A DNA stretch of 64,000 nt from Curtobacterium sp. MCLR17_032. GTDB lineage: Bacteria; Actinomycetota; Actinomycetes; Actinomycetales; Microbacteriaceae. Numbering within the stretch: position 1 is the first letter of the stretch; each line of letters opens with the position of its first letter. Both the position numbers and the translations under genes were made by a program. Below are positions 35,203-43,644 of this stretch, in pieces. The stretch is from positions 1,674,001 through 1,738,000 of the forward strand of contig NZ_CP126268.1 in the NCBI RefSeq assembly GCF_003234795.2, given 5' to 3'. The notes under the pieces were generated by a model. The model was not told the origin of the DNA and ran no database searches. It worked only from the letters and a program-made list of their open reading frames with translations.

Positions 35203-36477
35203 ATGCTTGATCAGGGCAACACGACGTTCGTGTTGGTGATGGCCGCGCTGGTGTTGTTCATGACACCCGGCCTGGCCTTCTTCTACGGCGGATTGGTGAA
35301 GGCCAAGTCCGTCATCAGCATGATGATGATGTCGTTCGGAGCGATCGCCCTGGTGAGCGTGCTCTGGGTGCTCTACGGCTACGCGATCGCCTTCGCCAAC
35401 CCCGGCGACCACACGGCGATCTCCGGAGTCGTCGGCTTCTTCAGCATCGACTGGAACCAGCTCGGCCTCGGCCAGGCGTTCGAAGAGGCGAAGGCCTCGA
35501 AGATCGACGCGGCCTACCCGTCGATGGCCTTCGTCGGCTTCCAGGCCACGTTCGCGATCATCACCGTCGCCCTCATCTCCGGCGCCATAGCCGACCGTGC
35601 CAAGTTCGGCGCGTGGATGGTCTTCGCCGGTGTCTGGGTCACGGTCGTCTACTTCCCGGTCGCCTCGTGGGTCTTCAACCTGACCTCGGGCTGGGCCGCC
35701 ACGTGGGGCGTCATCGACTTCGCCGGTGGCACCGCGGTGCACATCAACGCCGGTGCCGCGGGCCTCGCCCTGGCCCTGGTGCTCGGCAAGCGCGTCGGTT
35801 TCGCCAAGGGCGCCCACAAGCCGCACAACCCGCCCTTCGTCCTGCTCGGTGCCGCCATCCTCTGGTTCGGCTGGTTCGGCTTCAACGCCGGCTCCGAGGG
35901 CGCGGCTGACGGCATCGCCGCCATCGCCTGGGTCAACACGCTCGCCGCCCCGGCTGCTGCGATCCTCGGCTGGCTGCTCGTCGAGAAGCTCAAGGACGGC
36001 AAGGCCACCTCGGTCGGCGCCGCCTCGGGTGCCGTCACCGGTCTCGTCGCGATCACCCCGGCTTGTGCCAACCTGACGCCCGGTTGGGGCCTGGTGCTCG
36101 GCTTCCTCGCCGGCATCGTCTGCTGCTTCGCCATCGACTGGAAGTACCGCCTGGGCTTCGACGACTCGCTCGACGTGGTCGGTGTGCACCTGGTCGGCGG
36201 CATCTTCGGCACGCTGTTCCTCGGCTTCTTCGCCAACGACACCGGCCTGATCTACTCCGGCTCGTTCGCCCAGCTCGGCAAGCAGGCCGCGGCCGCCGGT
36301 GCGGTCGGTGCGTACTCGTTCGTCCTGGCCTTCATCATCGGCTTCATCATCGAGAAGACGATCGGCTTCCGCGTCAAGACCGAGGACGAGGTCGCCGGCA
36401 TCGACACCGCGGTCCACGGCGAAGAGGGCTACGTCCTCTACGACGAGGAGGACAAGAGCCCGGTCGGCGTCCGCTGA
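35203..36477 (+). CDS. amt: Ammonium transporter
   Basis: A 424-residue Amt/Mep/Rh family channel for ammonium, with about 11 membrane segments. N-terminus FVLVMAALVLFMTPGLAFFY GGLV, then SMMMMSFGAIALVSVLW, the signature region DFAGGTAVHINAGAAGLALA with the first pore His, FNAGSEG, and DVVGVHLVGGIFGTLFLGF with the second pore His. A cytoplasmic tail of about 35 residues follows. ATG 35203 has GAGAGG upstream. No glnK or glnD follows, unlike many actinobacteria; a strong terminator closes the unit right after the stop. Confidence 0.94.
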   Translation: MLDQGNTTFVLVMAALVLFMTPGLAFFYGGLVKAKSVISMMMMSFGAIALVSVLWVLYGYAIAFANPGDHTAISGVVGFFSIDWNQLGLGQAFEEAKASKIDAAYPSMAFVGFQATFAIITVALISGAIADRAKFGAWMVFAGVWVTVVYFPVASWVFNLTSGWAATWGVIDFAGGTAVHINAGAAGLALALVLGKRVGFAKGAHKPHNPPFVLLGAAILWFGWFGFNAGSEGAADGIAAIAWVNTLAAPAAAILGWLLVEKLKDGKATSVGAASGAVTGLVAITPACANLTPGWGLVLGFLAGIVCCFAIDWKYRLGFDDSLDVVGVHLVGGIFGTLFLGFFANDTGLIYSGSFAQLGKQAAAAGAVGAYSFVLAFIIGFIIEKTIGFRVKTEDEVAGIDTAVHGEEGYVLYDEEDKSPVGVR

Positions 36478-36490
36478 CACGCTCTCCCGC

Positions 36491-36532
36491 ACGACGACGG
36501 CCCCCGCTCATCCGAGCGGGGGCCGTCGTCGT
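36491..36532. terminator. Strong bidirectional terminator after amt
   Basis: Perfect 19-bp stem (36491-36509 with 36514-36532) and a 4-nt loop, between the convergent amt and aldo/keto reductase genes. Confidence 0.85.
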
Positions 36533-36549
36533 ACACGCAAGGGGTCAGG

Positions 36550-37521
36550 TCACCAGGCGTAGTCCTCGGGGGACGTGTCGTGGCCGGGGAACAGCTCGTC
36601 GAGACGGGCGAGTGACGCGCTGTCGAGGCGGACGTCGACGGCACGGACCGCGGACTCCCACTGCTCCATCGTGCGCGGGCCGGTGATCGGTGCGGTGACG
36701 CCCGGCTGGTGCAGCAGCCAGGCCAGCGCGAGCTCGCCCGGTGTGTGGCCGAGCTCCTTCGCGAACGACTCGTACGCGGTCAGCTGGTCGCGGTGGGCGT
36801 CGACGTACTCGGCGCTCCGCCCGGACAGACGGCGCGACCCGTTCTCGGACTTCTCGATGACGCCACCGAGCAGACCGCCCTGCAGCGGCGACCACGGGAT
36901 CACACCGAGGCCGTAGTTCTGCGCGGCCGGCAGGACCTCGCGCTCGACGTCGCGGACGACCAGGTTGTAGATCGACTGCTCGCTGACGAGGCCGAGGAAG
37001 TTCCGGTGCGCCGCCGCCTCCTGCGCCTGGGCGATGTGCCACCCGGCGAAGTTCGACGAGCCGACGTAGAGGACCTTGCCCTGGCCGACGGCGATCTCCA
37101 GCGCCTGCCAGATCTCGTCCCAGGGGGTGTCCCGGTCGACGTGGTGCATCTGGTAGAGGTCGATGTGGTCGGTCTGCAGGCGACGGAGCGAGGCGTCGAT
37201 CGACTGGCGGATGTTGTACGCGCTGAGCTTGCCGCCGTTCGGCCAGCCGGTCATGTCGCCGTAGACCTTCGTGGCCAGGATCGTCTTGTCGCGTCGGCCG
37301 CCACCCTTGGCGAACCAGCGCCCGATGATCTCCTCGGTGGCGCCCTTGCCCACCGAGCCGCCGTAGGCGTTGGCGGTGTCGAAGAAGTTCACGCCGAGCT
37401 CGTGCGCCCGGTCCATGATCGCGTGCGAGTCGTCCTCGCTGGTCTCCGGTCCGAAGTTCATCGTGCCGAGCACTGCCCGTGACACCGACAGCCCTGTCCG
37501 TCCGAGGTGTGTGTAGTCCAT
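36550..37521 (-). CDS. Aldo/keto reductase
   Basis: A 323-residue NADPH-dependent aldo/keto reductase. Tetrad visible: Asp and Tyr in FFDTANAYGG, Lys in LATKVYG, His in YQMHHVD. Later AKR features: YVGSSNFAGWHIAQ, VSEQSIYNL and the cofactor segment TAPITGPRTMEQW. Substrate unknown; the length and motifs fit the group of general stress and xenobiotic reductases. Two ATGs in tandem (37524, 37521); the second lies 6 nt after TAGACC, a possible leaderless -10. Confidence 0.88.
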   Translation of the reverse strand: MDYTHLGRTGLSVSRAVLGTMNFGPETSEDDSHAIMDRAHELGVNFFDTANAYGGSVGKGATEEIIGRWFAKGGGRRDKTILATKVYGDMTGWPNGGKLSAYNIRQSIDASLRRLQTDHIDLYQMHHVDRDTPWDEIWQALEIAVGQGKVLYVGSSNFAGWHIAQAQEAAAHRNFLGLVSEQSIYNLVVRDVEREVLPAAQNYGLGVIPWSPLQGGLLGGVIEKSENGSRRLSGRSAEYVDAHRDQLTAYESFAKELGHTPGELALAWLLHQPGVTAPITGPRTMEQWESAVRAVDVRLDSASLARLDELFPGHDTSPEDYAW

Positions 37522-37633
37522 CATCCAGGTCTACGCCTGTCCCTCGACCGGCTGCCAGGCCCTGGGAGTACCGGTGGAGGCACCCACCGATCGCCGACCG
37601 GTGCAGACCACCCGAGCAGTGAAGGAGCCCGAC

Positions 37634-38026
37634 ATGCCCGCTGACGACGACCTCCCCAGCACCCTCCAGCGGTCCCCGGAGCACGCGCAGGACGTCTACC
37701 GCGCCGCCCGGAAGTCCGCCGAGGCCGAGTACGGCGACGGGCAGCGCGCCGGCCGGACCGCCTGGGCCGCCGTGAAGCACGAGTACGAGAAGGTCGGCGA
37801 CCACTGGGAGGAGAAGGAGTCCGCCGGCCCGTCGGACTCCGGTGCCGCCGGCTCGCGGGGCTCCGGCACCACCGAGGAGGGCGTCGACGCCAACGCCTCG
37901 AAGGCGCACCTGCTCGACGTCGCGAAGCGCCTGGACGTCAGCGGACGATCGAGCATGACGAAGGACGAACTCGTCGACGCGATCAAGAAGGCGAACCGCC
38001 GCGCCACCGCGAAGGCGCGCGACTGA
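37634..38026 (+). CDS. ChaB / Rho_N domain protein
   Basis: A 130-residue protein. Residues about 5-60 match the ChaB domain (DLPSTLQRSPEHAQDVYRAA, AAVKHEYEKVGDHW). A Gly/Ser linker follows. Residues about 90-127 form a Rho_N/SAP-like helical domain (KAHLLDVAKRLDV, MTKDELVDAIKKANRR) of the kind that binds nucleic acid. ATG 37634 is chosen for MPADDDLPSTL and GAAGGAG 6 nt upstream. The role is not established; related proteins are stress-induced. Confidence 0.78.
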   Translation: MPADDDLPSTLQRSPEHAQDVYRAARKSAEAEYGDGQRAGRTAWAAVKHEYEKVGDHWEEKESAGPSDSGAAGSRGSGTTEEGVDANASKAHLLDVAKRLDVSGRSSMTKDELVDAIKKANRRATAKARD

Positions 38027-38087
38027 CCGGGCCGCCGCATGCCGCGTCCGGCATGCTCCGCTGGACGACAGGCGTAGCGTGCCGGGT

Positions 38088-39056
38088 GTGAACATCCCAG
38101 CACTCCGAGGCAGCCGGATCATCGGGTTCGGCCACCACCAGCCCGACCGGATCCTCATCAACGACGAACTGTCGACCATGGTCGACACGAACGACGAGTG
38201 GATCACCACCCGCACCGGCATCAAGACCCGGCACATCGCCGGTCCCGACGACAGCGTGACGTCGATGGCGACCGAGGCCGCGCGCAACGCCCTGGCGGAC
38301 GCCGGGCTCGCACCGACCGACGTGGACCTGGTCGTGGTCGCCTCGACCACCCACCGCGACCGCTCGCCCTACACGGCCGGACGGGTCGCGGCGGCACTCG
38401 GGATGTCGAACGGCCCCGCGCCGATCGACATCAACACCGCCTGCAGCGGCTTCGAGTACGCGATGGCGATGGCCGACCAGGCGATCCGCACCGGCTCCGC
38501 CGACACCGCTCTGGTGATCGGGTCCGAGACGCTCTCCCGGATCGCCGACTGGACCGACCGCTCGACCTGCGTCCTGGTCGGCGACGGCGCCGGCGCCGCG
38601 GTCCTCGGCGTGTCCGACGAGCCGCAGATCAGCTCCGTCTCGTGGGGGAGCGTGCCGCACCTGCAGGACGCCGTCCGCGTCACGCACGACCCCGAGATCT
38701 TCCAGCAGGAGGGTCGTTCCATCTACCGGTGGGCCATCACCGAGGCCGAGGGACACGCCCGCGCCGTCGTCGAACGCGCCGGCCTGACCCTCGACGACAT
38801 CGGCGTGTTCGCGTTCCACCAGGCGAACCTGCGGATCATCGAGCCCCTCGTCGCCGCGCTCGGTGGCGAGGGCAAGTACGTCGTCCGCGACGTCGTCGAG
38901 TCCGGCAACACCTCGGCCGCCAGCGTCCCGCTCGGGCTGTCGAAGGCCTGGCACCGCGGGGAGCTCCCCGAGGGCGTGCCCGCGCTGCTGTTCGGCTTCG
39001 GCGGCGGCTTCGCCCATGCCGGTCAGGTCGTCATGACGCCGACGCGTCAGCGCTGA
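38088..39056 (+). CDS. 3-oxoacyl-ACP synthase III family protein (FabH-like)
   Basis: A 322-residue thiolase-fold condensing enzyme. Catalytic triad in family order: Cys in NTACSGFEYA near residue 109, His in FAFHQANLRI and Asn in ESGNTSAASVPL. N-terminal signature TNDEWITTRTGIKTRHI. FabH starts fatty-acid chains with an acyl-CoA and malonyl-ACP; no acpP, fabD or fabF is nearby, so this lone copy may serve another pathway. GTG 38088 (MNIPALRG) is preferred over GTG 38079 because TAGCGT ends 7 nt upstream, implying a leaderless message, and no ribosome site is seen. Confidence 0.85.
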   Translation: MNIPALRGSRIIGFGHHQPDRILINDELSTMVDTNDEWITTRTGIKTRHIAGPDDSVTSMATEAARNALADAGLAPTDVDLVVVASTTHRDRSPYTAGRVAAALGMSNGPAPIDINTACSGFEYAMAMADQAIRTGSADTALVIGSETLSRIADWTDRSTCVLVGDGAGAAVLGVSDEPQISSVSWGSVPHLQDAVRVTHDPEIFQQEGRSIYRWAITEAEGHARAVVERAGLTLDDIGVFAFHQANLRIIEPLVAALGGEGKYVVRDVVESGNTSAASVPLGLSKAWHRGELPEGVPALLFGFGGGFAHAGQVVMTPTRQR

Positions 39057-39091
39057 CAGGGGCGCGGGACACCGCGGCTGACCGGCGCGAC

Positions 39092-39139
39092 GACGGACGG
39101 GAGGCTCCCCACCAGCTGGTGAGGAGCCTCCCGTCCGTC
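39092..39139. terminator. Bidirectional hairpin of the GACGGGAGGC family
   Basis: Perfect 17-bp arms (39092-39108, 39123-39139) beginning GACGGACGGGAGGCTCC, with an inner palindrome CACCAGCTGGTG in the loop. It lies between the convergent fabH-like and EcsC-like genes. Confidence 0.8.
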
Positions 39140-39156
39140 ACGTGGTGCGCGCAGCG

Positions 39157-39999
39157 TCAGCGACCGCGGTCCAGGGCACGCTGCTGCCGCTTGCTCAGCG
39201 GCTTCGGTTCCTTCGCGGTCTTCCCGCCGGAGGGCTCGAGCACGACCGTGAAGTGCGCGGGCGGCGGGCCGAACGCACTGCGTGAGGACTGCACGACCTT
39301 GCGGCCGAGCGCGTGGTTGCCGAGACCGCCGACGACCGCCCCGATGCCGAACGGGATGGCACGGCCGAGGACCGAGGTGCCCTGACGGGTCAGGAAGCGC
39401 TTCACGAACGAGGCCCGGAGCTTGCCGCCGATGCCGCTGATCGCCGACTTCGGCAGCGACGACGTGACGAGCTCGCCCCAGAACGCGGTGCGGCCCTGAC
39501 CGCCCCCGGCCTGGCCGGCGAGCTGCTTGACGAGCTGTGTGCCCGGTGCGCCGAGCATCATCGCCATGACCAGGGCGCGGGCGCGCTCGGGGTCCTCGAC
39601 GGTGATGCCGTGCACCTCGGTGACGGACTGGGCGAAGAGCGCGCTGGCCTCGAGGAAGCCGACGGTCTCGGCGCCGCTCAGCCCGAGGCTGGCGATCATG
39701 CCGACGCCGGGGATGACCGCGCTGGCACCCACCGCGGCACCGCCGGAGGTCACGGCGGTCAGGTACTGGCGTTCCAGGATCTCGATGACCTGGGCGGGCG
39801 AGGCGTCCGGGTGACGGCGACGGACCCGGGCGACGTGGGCGACGACGGCCGGGCGCTGGACCGAGATCGCCCGGTCGAGCCAGCCGTTCCAGGCGGGCGC
39901 GTCGGCCTGGACGCGCTGGCCGTCGGGCGTGGTGGCGGACTGCACGGGCGCGGGCGGCATGGGCACGAGCGCGTCGTGGTCCTTCGGGGAGCTGGACAT
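39157..39999 (-). CDS. EcsC-like membrane-associated protein
   Basis: A 280-residue protein, tentatively EcsC-like. A glycine-rich hydrophobic core (AVTSGGAAVGASAVIPGVG, then IASLGLSGAETVGFLEASAL) and a second one near residue 215 (IPFGIGAVVGGLGNHALG) suggest membrane association. The rest is helical. The C-terminus is strongly basic (PLSKRQQRALDRGR). ATG 39999 lies 7 nt after TAGCGT on the minus strand with no ribosome site between, so it is probably leaderless. Function unknown. Confidence 0.65.
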   Translation of the reverse strand: MSSSPKDHDALVPMPPAPVQSATTPDGQRVQADAPAWNGWLDRAISVQRPAVVAHVARVRRRHPDASPAQVIEILERQYLTAVTSGGAAVGASAVIPGVGMIASLGLSGAETVGFLEASALFAQSVTEVHGITVEDPERARALVMAMMLGAPGTQLVKQLAGQAGGGQGRTAFWGELVTSSLPKSAISGIGGKLRASFVKRFLTRQGTSVLGRAIPFGIGAVVGGLGNHALGRKVVQSSRSAFGPPPAHFTVVLEPSGGKTAKEPKPLSKRQQRALDRGR

Positions 40000-40006
40000 G
40001 TGATTG

Positions 40007-40012
40007 ACGCTA
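40007..40012 (-). promoter_or_regulatory. -10 element of a leaderless EcsC-like transcript
   Basis: TAGCGT on the minus strand ends 7 nt before ATG 39999. Same hexamer and spacing as at the FabH-like gene. Confidence 0.5.
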
Positions 40013-40050
40013 CCCGTGGGGTGCCCGGGGACGCTGGGCGCCGACGTACC

Positions 40051-40443
40051 TCAGCTGCGGGCGAGCTCCGCGCGGAGCGGCAGGTCCTGGTCCTCGAGGA
40101 TGCACTGCGCGCCGACACCGGTCCGGGCGTTCACCACGACCGGCGCGAGCAGGTTGACGGTGGTGCCCGCGGCGTCGGGGTTCGCGACGACGAGCAGCAT
40201 CGCGTCCTCGGCACGGGTCAGGCCGATGCCGGCAGCCTGCTCGTCGGTCAGCAGCGGTGCGTAGTCCGGCAGGTGCACCGCGGCGTCGAGCAGGTACAGC
40301 CGCGGGGCGTCCACCCCGGCGTCGGTGGTGCCCGAGCCGACGAGGGTGAACAGGCCCTCGGCGCCGTCGACGACGTCGAGTGTGAAGGAGCGCAGTGGCT
40401 CAAGGCCGAACGGTGCGACGGGGAAGGTCAGGTCGATGCTCAT
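40051..40443 (-). CDS. fliW: Flagellar assembly factor FliW
   Basis: A 130-residue FliW, which binds flagellin in the cytoplasm and, where CsrA is present, antagonises CsrA repression of flagellin translation. Seen: family core FPVAPFGLEPLRSFTL, LFTLVG, LTRAEDAMLLVVANP and VNLLAPVVVNARTGVGAQ. The ATG overlaps the flgL stop (ATGA). Last gene of the flgN-flgK-flgL-fliW operon. No csrA is in the window, so its partner must be elsewhere or absent. Confidence 0.88.
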   Translation of the reverse strand: MSIDLTFPVAPFGLEPLRSFTLDVVDGAEGLFTLVGSGTTDAGVDAPRLYLLDAAVHLPDYAPLLTDEQAAGIGLTRAEDAMLLVVANPDAAGTTVNLLAPVVVNARTGVGAQCILEDQDLPLRAELARS

Positions 40444-41324
40444 CGGAGGTAGTCCATCAGGGTCGGCTGCAGGACCTTCGCGGTGACGGCGAGGGCTGCC
40501 TGGTAGTTGGTGCTCTGGACCTGCAGGTCGAGGACGGCCTGCGCGAGGGCCTTGTCCTCGACACCGGAGCGGCGGCCCTCCAGGGTGGTGGACAGCGTCT
40601 TCAGCGCGTCCTGCGCGGACAGCGCGGCCGAGTGTCGGACGCCGACGTCGGCCTGGGCGCCGCGGACGGCGAGCTGGGCGGCGTCGATCTGGGTGAGTCG
40701 TGGGTTCACGTTCGTGCCTGCCTGCAGGTCGGCGACGATGCCGTCGAGGAGTGCGAAGACCGACGAGCCACCGGTCCCGAAGACGGCGCTGCCGTCGGTG
40801 TCGACGCGGACCTGCTCACCGGTGCCGATCGCGCGGGTGACACTCGTGCTCGCGCTGCCGGCCCACGTGGTGTCGGCGGCGTACGCGGCGCCGGCGGGGG
40901 AGGACCCGGCGAACACCGACCGGGTGCCGTACTTCGTGTTCGCGGTGCTGAGCAGGTCGGCCTTCAGCCCCTGCAGCTCCTTGACGAAGGCGTCGCGGGC
41001 CGTGGGGTTCATGGTGCCGTCGCTCGCGGCCTGCACGGTGAGGTCGCGGACCTTGCCGAGCACGTTCCCGACGTCGGCGAGGGCCGTGTCGGTCGTGGCG
41101 AGCCAGCCGACGGCGTCGTCCGCGTTGCGGGCGTGCTGGGCGGCCTGCGCCTGCTCCTTGCGCACCTGCATGGCGGTCGCGGTGCCGGCCGGGTCGTCGG
41201 ACGGCTTCCGGATCGCCTTGAGCGTGGTCGCCTGGTCGGTCAGGTCGGCGACCTTCGCGGCTCCGGCCTGCAGCCGCGCCTGCGCGGCGGCCATGGTCAT
41301 CTGGGTGGTCACACGGGTGATCAC
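40440..41324 (-). CDS. flgL: Flagellar hook-filament junction protein FlgL
   Basis: A 294-residue HAP3, joining FlgK to the filament. Flagellin-like N-terminal helix ITRVTTQMTMAAAQARLQAG, RKPSDDPAGTATAMQVR, and a C-terminal D0 helix QSTNYQAALAVTAKVLQPTL. GTG 41324 is 2 nt after the flgK stop; GGAGGAG lies inside the flgK end. Exported through the flagellar type III system without a cleaved signal. Confidence 0.9.
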   Translation of the reverse strand: MITRVTTQMTMAAAQARLQAGAAKVADLTDQATTLKAIRKPSDDPAGTATAMQVRKEQAQAAQHARNADDAVGWLATTDTALADVGNVLGKVRDLTVQAASDGTMNPTARDAFVKELQGLKADLLSTANTKYGTRSVFAGSSPAGAAYAADTTWAGSASTSVTRAIGTGEQVRVDTDGSAVFGTGGSSVFALLDGIVADLQAGTNVNPRLTQIDAAQLAVRGAQADVGVRHSAALSAQDALKTLSTTLEGRRSGVEDKALAQAVLDLQVQSTNYQAALAVTAKVLQPTLMDYLR

Positions 41325-41326
41325 GG

Positions 41327-42778
41327 TCAGCTCCTCCCGACGAGGCCGAGGCGGTTGATGATGGTGTCGAGCATCTCGTCGACGGCGGTCAGGACCCGCG
41401 CCGCACCCTGGTAGGCGTGCTGGTAGGCGAGCAGCGAGACGTTCTCCTCGTCCATGTCGACGCCGGCGCTCGACTGCTGCTGGGTGCGCGCGTTGGTCAG
41501 GGCGAGTCCGGTGAGCGTCGATTCCGACGACGCCGTCCGGGAGGCACTGCCCACCCCCGTCACGAACGTCGCCCAGGTCGCGTCCGGGCTTCCGGCACCC
41601 GACCCGATGCCGGCGATGGCGGTGAGCACCGAGGCGTCGAACTGGCCGGTGGCGCTCCGCGTCGCGAGGCCGGAGCCGTCGGTGGGGACGACGGACAGCC
41701 CCTGTGCGGCGGGGACCCCGGCGGCGAGGGCGAAGAACGCGGTCCCGGTCGCACCCGAGGGGGTCGTGCCGGTGGCGTGCCGGGCGTTGACGGTCGTGGC
41801 GAGGTCGGTCGCGACGCGGTCGTACGCGGCGGAGGCCTCGGCGAGGGCGCCACCGGTGTGGGCGTCGTTCGCCGGGGCGAGCAGCGACAGGCCGCCGGCG
41901 ATCGAACCGCCACCGAGGGCGACCGGACCGACCGACCCACCGACCCAGCTGAGGGCCGGGGCCGACGGCTGCCCGCTGCCCGTCGTCGTGTTCATCGCGC
42001 CGAGGGTGGGCGGGCCGTCGAGCGTCACGCCACGGGCGGTGGTGCCCTGCACGAGCGGGTTCCCGCCGATGACGACGTCGACCGTGCCGTCGCCGTTGTC
42101 GCGGACGGACGCACCGGTGAGGGTCGCGATCTCCTCGGTCAGCTGGTCGCGCTGGTCGAGGAGCTCGTTCGCGGTGCCGCCGGACGCCACCGCGGTGCGG
42201 ATCGCCCCGTTGAGGTCGGCGACCTGCTTCGCGGCGTCGTTGAGCTGGCCGACCTGCGTGGCGAGGGCCGAGCGGGTGGCGGACCACTGCGCGTCGATCG
42301 CGGACGAGCCGGCGGACAGGGCGGTCGCGACGGTCTTCGCCGCGCCGATCAGGGTGCTGGCCGAGCCCGGGTCGTCGAGGTGCGTCGCGAGGTCGCTCCA
42401 GGCGGACCAGAGGCCGTCGAGCTTCGCGGACAGTCCGTCGGCACCGGGCTCGTGCAGACCGGTCTCGAGCTGGTCGAGCGCGGTGGCGCGGGTGTCGGCG
42501 TACGCGGCAGCACCGGCCGAGAAGCGGACGCGGGTGTCGAGCGTCGAGGACGCCAGGCGGGCGATCGCGTCGACGGAGACGCCCTGGCCCGCGAGTGCCG
42601 CGGTGCCGCGGACGAACCCGGTCTGGGCGGGGGCGCCGACCTCGGTCTGGACGATCCGTTGCCGGGTGTAGCCGGTGGTGCCGACGTTCGCCATGTTCTG
42701 GCCGGTGACGTCGAGGCCGGCGCGGGCTGCGCTGAGGCCGGAGTACGCGGTCTGCAGGGAGCCGAAGGTGCTCACCAT
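41327..42778 (-). CDS. flgK: Flagellar hook-associated protein FlgK
   Basis: A 483-residue HAP1 at the hook-filament junction. N-terminal signature STFGSLQTAYSGLSAARAGL and DVTGQNMANVGTTGYTRQR. Middle segment LNGAIRTAVASGGTANELLD with QRDQLTEEIA. C-terminal SAGVDMDEENVSLLAYQHAY and LDTIINRLGLVG, the family D0 ending. ATG 42778 is 2 nt after the FlgN-like stop. Confidence 0.93.
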   Translation of the reverse strand: MVSTFGSLQTAYSGLSAARAGLDVTGQNMANVGTTGYTRQRIVQTEVGAPAQTGFVRGTAALAGQGVSVDAIARLASSTLDTRVRFSAGAAAYADTRATALDQLETGLHEPGADGLSAKLDGLWSAWSDLATHLDDPGSASTLIGAAKTVATALSAGSSAIDAQWSATRSALATQVGQLNDAAKQVADLNGAIRTAVASGGTANELLDQRDQLTEEIATLTGASVRDNGDGTVDVVIGGNPLVQGTTARGVTLDGPPTLGAMNTTTGSGQPSAPALSWVGGSVGPVALGGGSIAGGLSLLAPANDAHTGGALAEASAAYDRVATDLATTVNARHATGTTPSGATGTAFFALAAGVPAAQGLSVVPTDGSGLATRSATGQFDASVLTAIAGIGSGAGSPDATWATFVTGVGSASRTASSESTLTGLALTNARTQQQSSAGVDMDEENVSLLAYQHAYQGAARVLTAVDEMLDTIINRLGLVGRS

Positions 42779-42780
42779 CG

Positions 42781-43266
42781 CTACAGGTTCCCGTCGAAGA
42801 GCCGTGCGCCGTCGGTGGCTGTGCCGGACGAGCCGCTGGCGTCGTAGGTGTCGGCGTCCGTCACGGTGCCGGCGAGGGTCTCCTGCGTGGCCTGGGCCGC
42901 GACGCGGAGGAAGCGGTCGTTCTCGTCCCGCAGCGATCCGATGCGGGTGGTGAGCTCGAGCATCGCGGCGAGGTGGGAGGCCAGGATCTCGCCCCACGGG
43001 CCGGACGGGGCAGCGGCGACGACCTCGCGGAGCGGAGCGTCGGAGGGCATGCCCCACTCCTCGGCGACGGCGGCGCTCTGGGCGCTGCGCTCGAGACCGG
43101 TGCTGCGGAGCCGGTCGAGGACCTGCTCGACCTCTCGGCTGGCGTGCGAGATCCACCGGGAGCGCCCGGCGGCGAGCAGGAGCTGCTCCTCCTCGAGCTT
43201 GAACGTGAGCAGTTCGAGCAATTCGCGTTCGCGCCACAGGACGGCGGACAGGTCGTTCACGCTCAT
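42781..43266 (-). CDS. flgN: FlgN-like export chaperone
   Basis: A 161-residue helical protein of the FlgN type, expected to hold FlgK and FlgL until export. Seen: LWRERELLELLTFKLEEEQL, an amphipathic N-terminal helix, and LAAMLELTTRIGSLRDENDR toward the C-terminus. It is first gene of the minus-strand operon, directly ahead of flgK. ATG 43266 follows GGAGGGAGCTG. A sigma-28-type promoter lies 47 nt upstream. Confidence 0.8.
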   Translation of the reverse strand: MSVNDLSAVLWRERELLELLTFKLEEEQLLLAAGRSRWISHASREVEQVLDRLRSTGLERSAQSAAVAEEWGMPSDAPLREVVAAAPSGPWGEILASHLAAMLELTTRIGSLRDENDRFLRVAAQATQETLAGTVTDADTYDASGSSGTATDGARLFDGNL

Positions 43267-43644
43267 CAGCTCCCTCCGGGATCAGGCGACCGCCGGCTGC
43301 GGTCACCAGGAGTTATCGACGGGGACGGCCAAGGCGTAAGCGCCGGCGCCCACGTCCTCCGATCGGGGGACAAACTGTCCGATGTCCGCCGAAGTGAGGA
43401 CAGGGCTGGGGTGTACCCACCCCCGCACTGGGTACGGAGAGGGACTCCCTGAGCACTCAGGCAGCCGATAGGTTCGAGATCAGCACCGGGGGACAACCCC
43501 GACTCGTGTCCAGGGCTCGCGTCCAGGCACGAGCGCACCGCGGGGACGGACCCCCGCGGTTCTCCGACGTACCCGGCGGTCCCGACGCCGGCGTTCGTCA
43601 TGCCCACGGACGGGTCAGCCACACAGGACGACCAGGGGAACACC
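43267..43644. promoter_or_regulatory. Divergent flagellar control region
   Basis: 378 nt between flgN (minus) and the sigma-factor gene (plus), no gene seen. It holds the flgN promoter, a cluster of GGACA/TGTCC half-sites (43368-43372, 43376-43380, 43383-43387, 43398-43402, 43491-43495), and a GCCGATAG hexamer at 43464-43471 that resembles a sigma-28 -10 but lacks a recognisable -35. Confidence 0.45.
43313..43339 (-). promoter_or_regulatory. Sigma-28-type promoter of flgN-flgK-flgL-fliW
   Basis: On the minus strand: TTAC at 43339-43336, 15 nt, then GTCGATAA at 43320-43313, ending 46 nt before the flgN ATG. Compare TAAA-N15-GCCGATAA, the classical FliA consensus. Confidence 0.6.

Noticed and set aside
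43464..43471. Sigma-28 promoter directly driving the sigma-factor gene
   Set aside because: The GCCGATAG hexamer is present but no TWAC element lies 15-16 nt upstream, and it is 173 nt from the start codon.
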